This document shows positions 63,713 through 64,000 of a DNA stretch of 64,000 nucleotides, in pieces; positions within the stretch are counted from its first letter, which is position 1, and each line of letters opens with the position of its first letter. The DNA is from Incurvaria masculella (Eukaryota; Arthropoda; Insecta; Lepidoptera; Incurvariidae), in NCBI GenBank assembly GCA_946894095.1, contig OX335653.1:2237001-2301000 (forward strand), read 5' to 3'. The translations under genes and the position numbers were made by a program. The notes under the pieces were generated by a model. The model did not search any database. It saw nothing but the letters and a program-made list of their open reading frames with translations, and was not told the origin of the DNA.

Positions 63713-63731
63713 GGGGGGGGGGGGGGGGGGG
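63713..63731. repeat. Run of 19 G
   Basis: A 19-base G homopolymer after GGGCCTAGGGCAGCAAGATA. Its exact length is probably uncertain because sequencing of such runs is error-prone. Nothing else recognised between 63190 and the right edge. Confidence 0.7.
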
Positions 63732-64000
63732 CGCAAAAGCATTTTTTATTTTAGAAGTCGTACCTAGTCAATTAATAATAACGTAAATTTGTGAGCATTG
63801 TAATCCTTTAAGATTTCCGAGTATTCTACTCAAAATTACCTTTTTTTGCTTCAACCTATATATGTGTCTAGAAGATAAATAAAAATCTACGATAAAATCC
63901 TGTGGCAAATGAAACTTTTTGGTTCACTTACATTTTATGAACGATTTCGTGTCATCAACATGCATATGTAGGATTTTATTATACATACGTCGTAAATAAT

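Noticed and set aside
63713..63731. G-quadruplex regulatory site
   Set aside because: A bare 19-G run without spaced tracts, at no known promoter; length may be a sequencing artefact.

Overview
This 64 kb window is animal nuclear DNA. The genes have many short exons with GT-AG introns, GC-rich exons sit in AT-rich surroundings, and the five-base motif TTAGG occurs in tandem. Together with the tRNA-like and 5S-like SINEs and many short inverted-repeat elements, this suggests an insect, most likely a moth or butterfly. That assignment is inferred; nothing here names the species. There are no bacterial operons, CRISPR arrays or functional rRNA/tRNA genes.

Left to right: (1) 1-13722, minus strand: 13 exons of an unconventional (class I-like) myosin motor that runs off the left edge, including a 14-nt microexon. 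Its 5' exon(s) were not found. (2) 17149-18360, plus: an intronless 403-residue protein I do not recognise. (3) 19655-25262, minus: four-exon mitochondrial F1-ATPase assembly factor 1 (ATP11/ATPAF1). (4) 27432-33154, plus: six-exon cyclin-dependent kinase 2, complete, with human CDK2 residue numbering preserved through Thr160. (5) 37162-50570, minus: complete 12-exon splicing factor SMU1, 512 residues. CDK2 and SMU1 are convergent; ATPAF1 and CDK2 are divergent. (6) 56474-56854, plus: a two-exon gene for a 76-residue single-pass membrane protein, too split to show as one long ORF. (7) 57-64 kb: no gene I can support; it holds a 100-bp satellite with an inverted block, an inverted-repeat element and SINEs.

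The genes are housekeeping in type (cell cycle, splicing, ATP synthase assembly, actin motor), and I see no sign that they form one pathway. The accessory content is the repeat landscape. One SINE body carries either a tRNA-like head or a head derived from 5S rRNA. A TTAA-flanked MITE lies within 15-33 nt of splice acceptors in two different genes. Transposons are nested three deep at 37.3-38.3 kb. A telomere-type array starts at a SMU1 splice donor. Exon coordinates were derived by hand from splice consensus, reading-frame continuity and remembered family sequences; no alignment was run.
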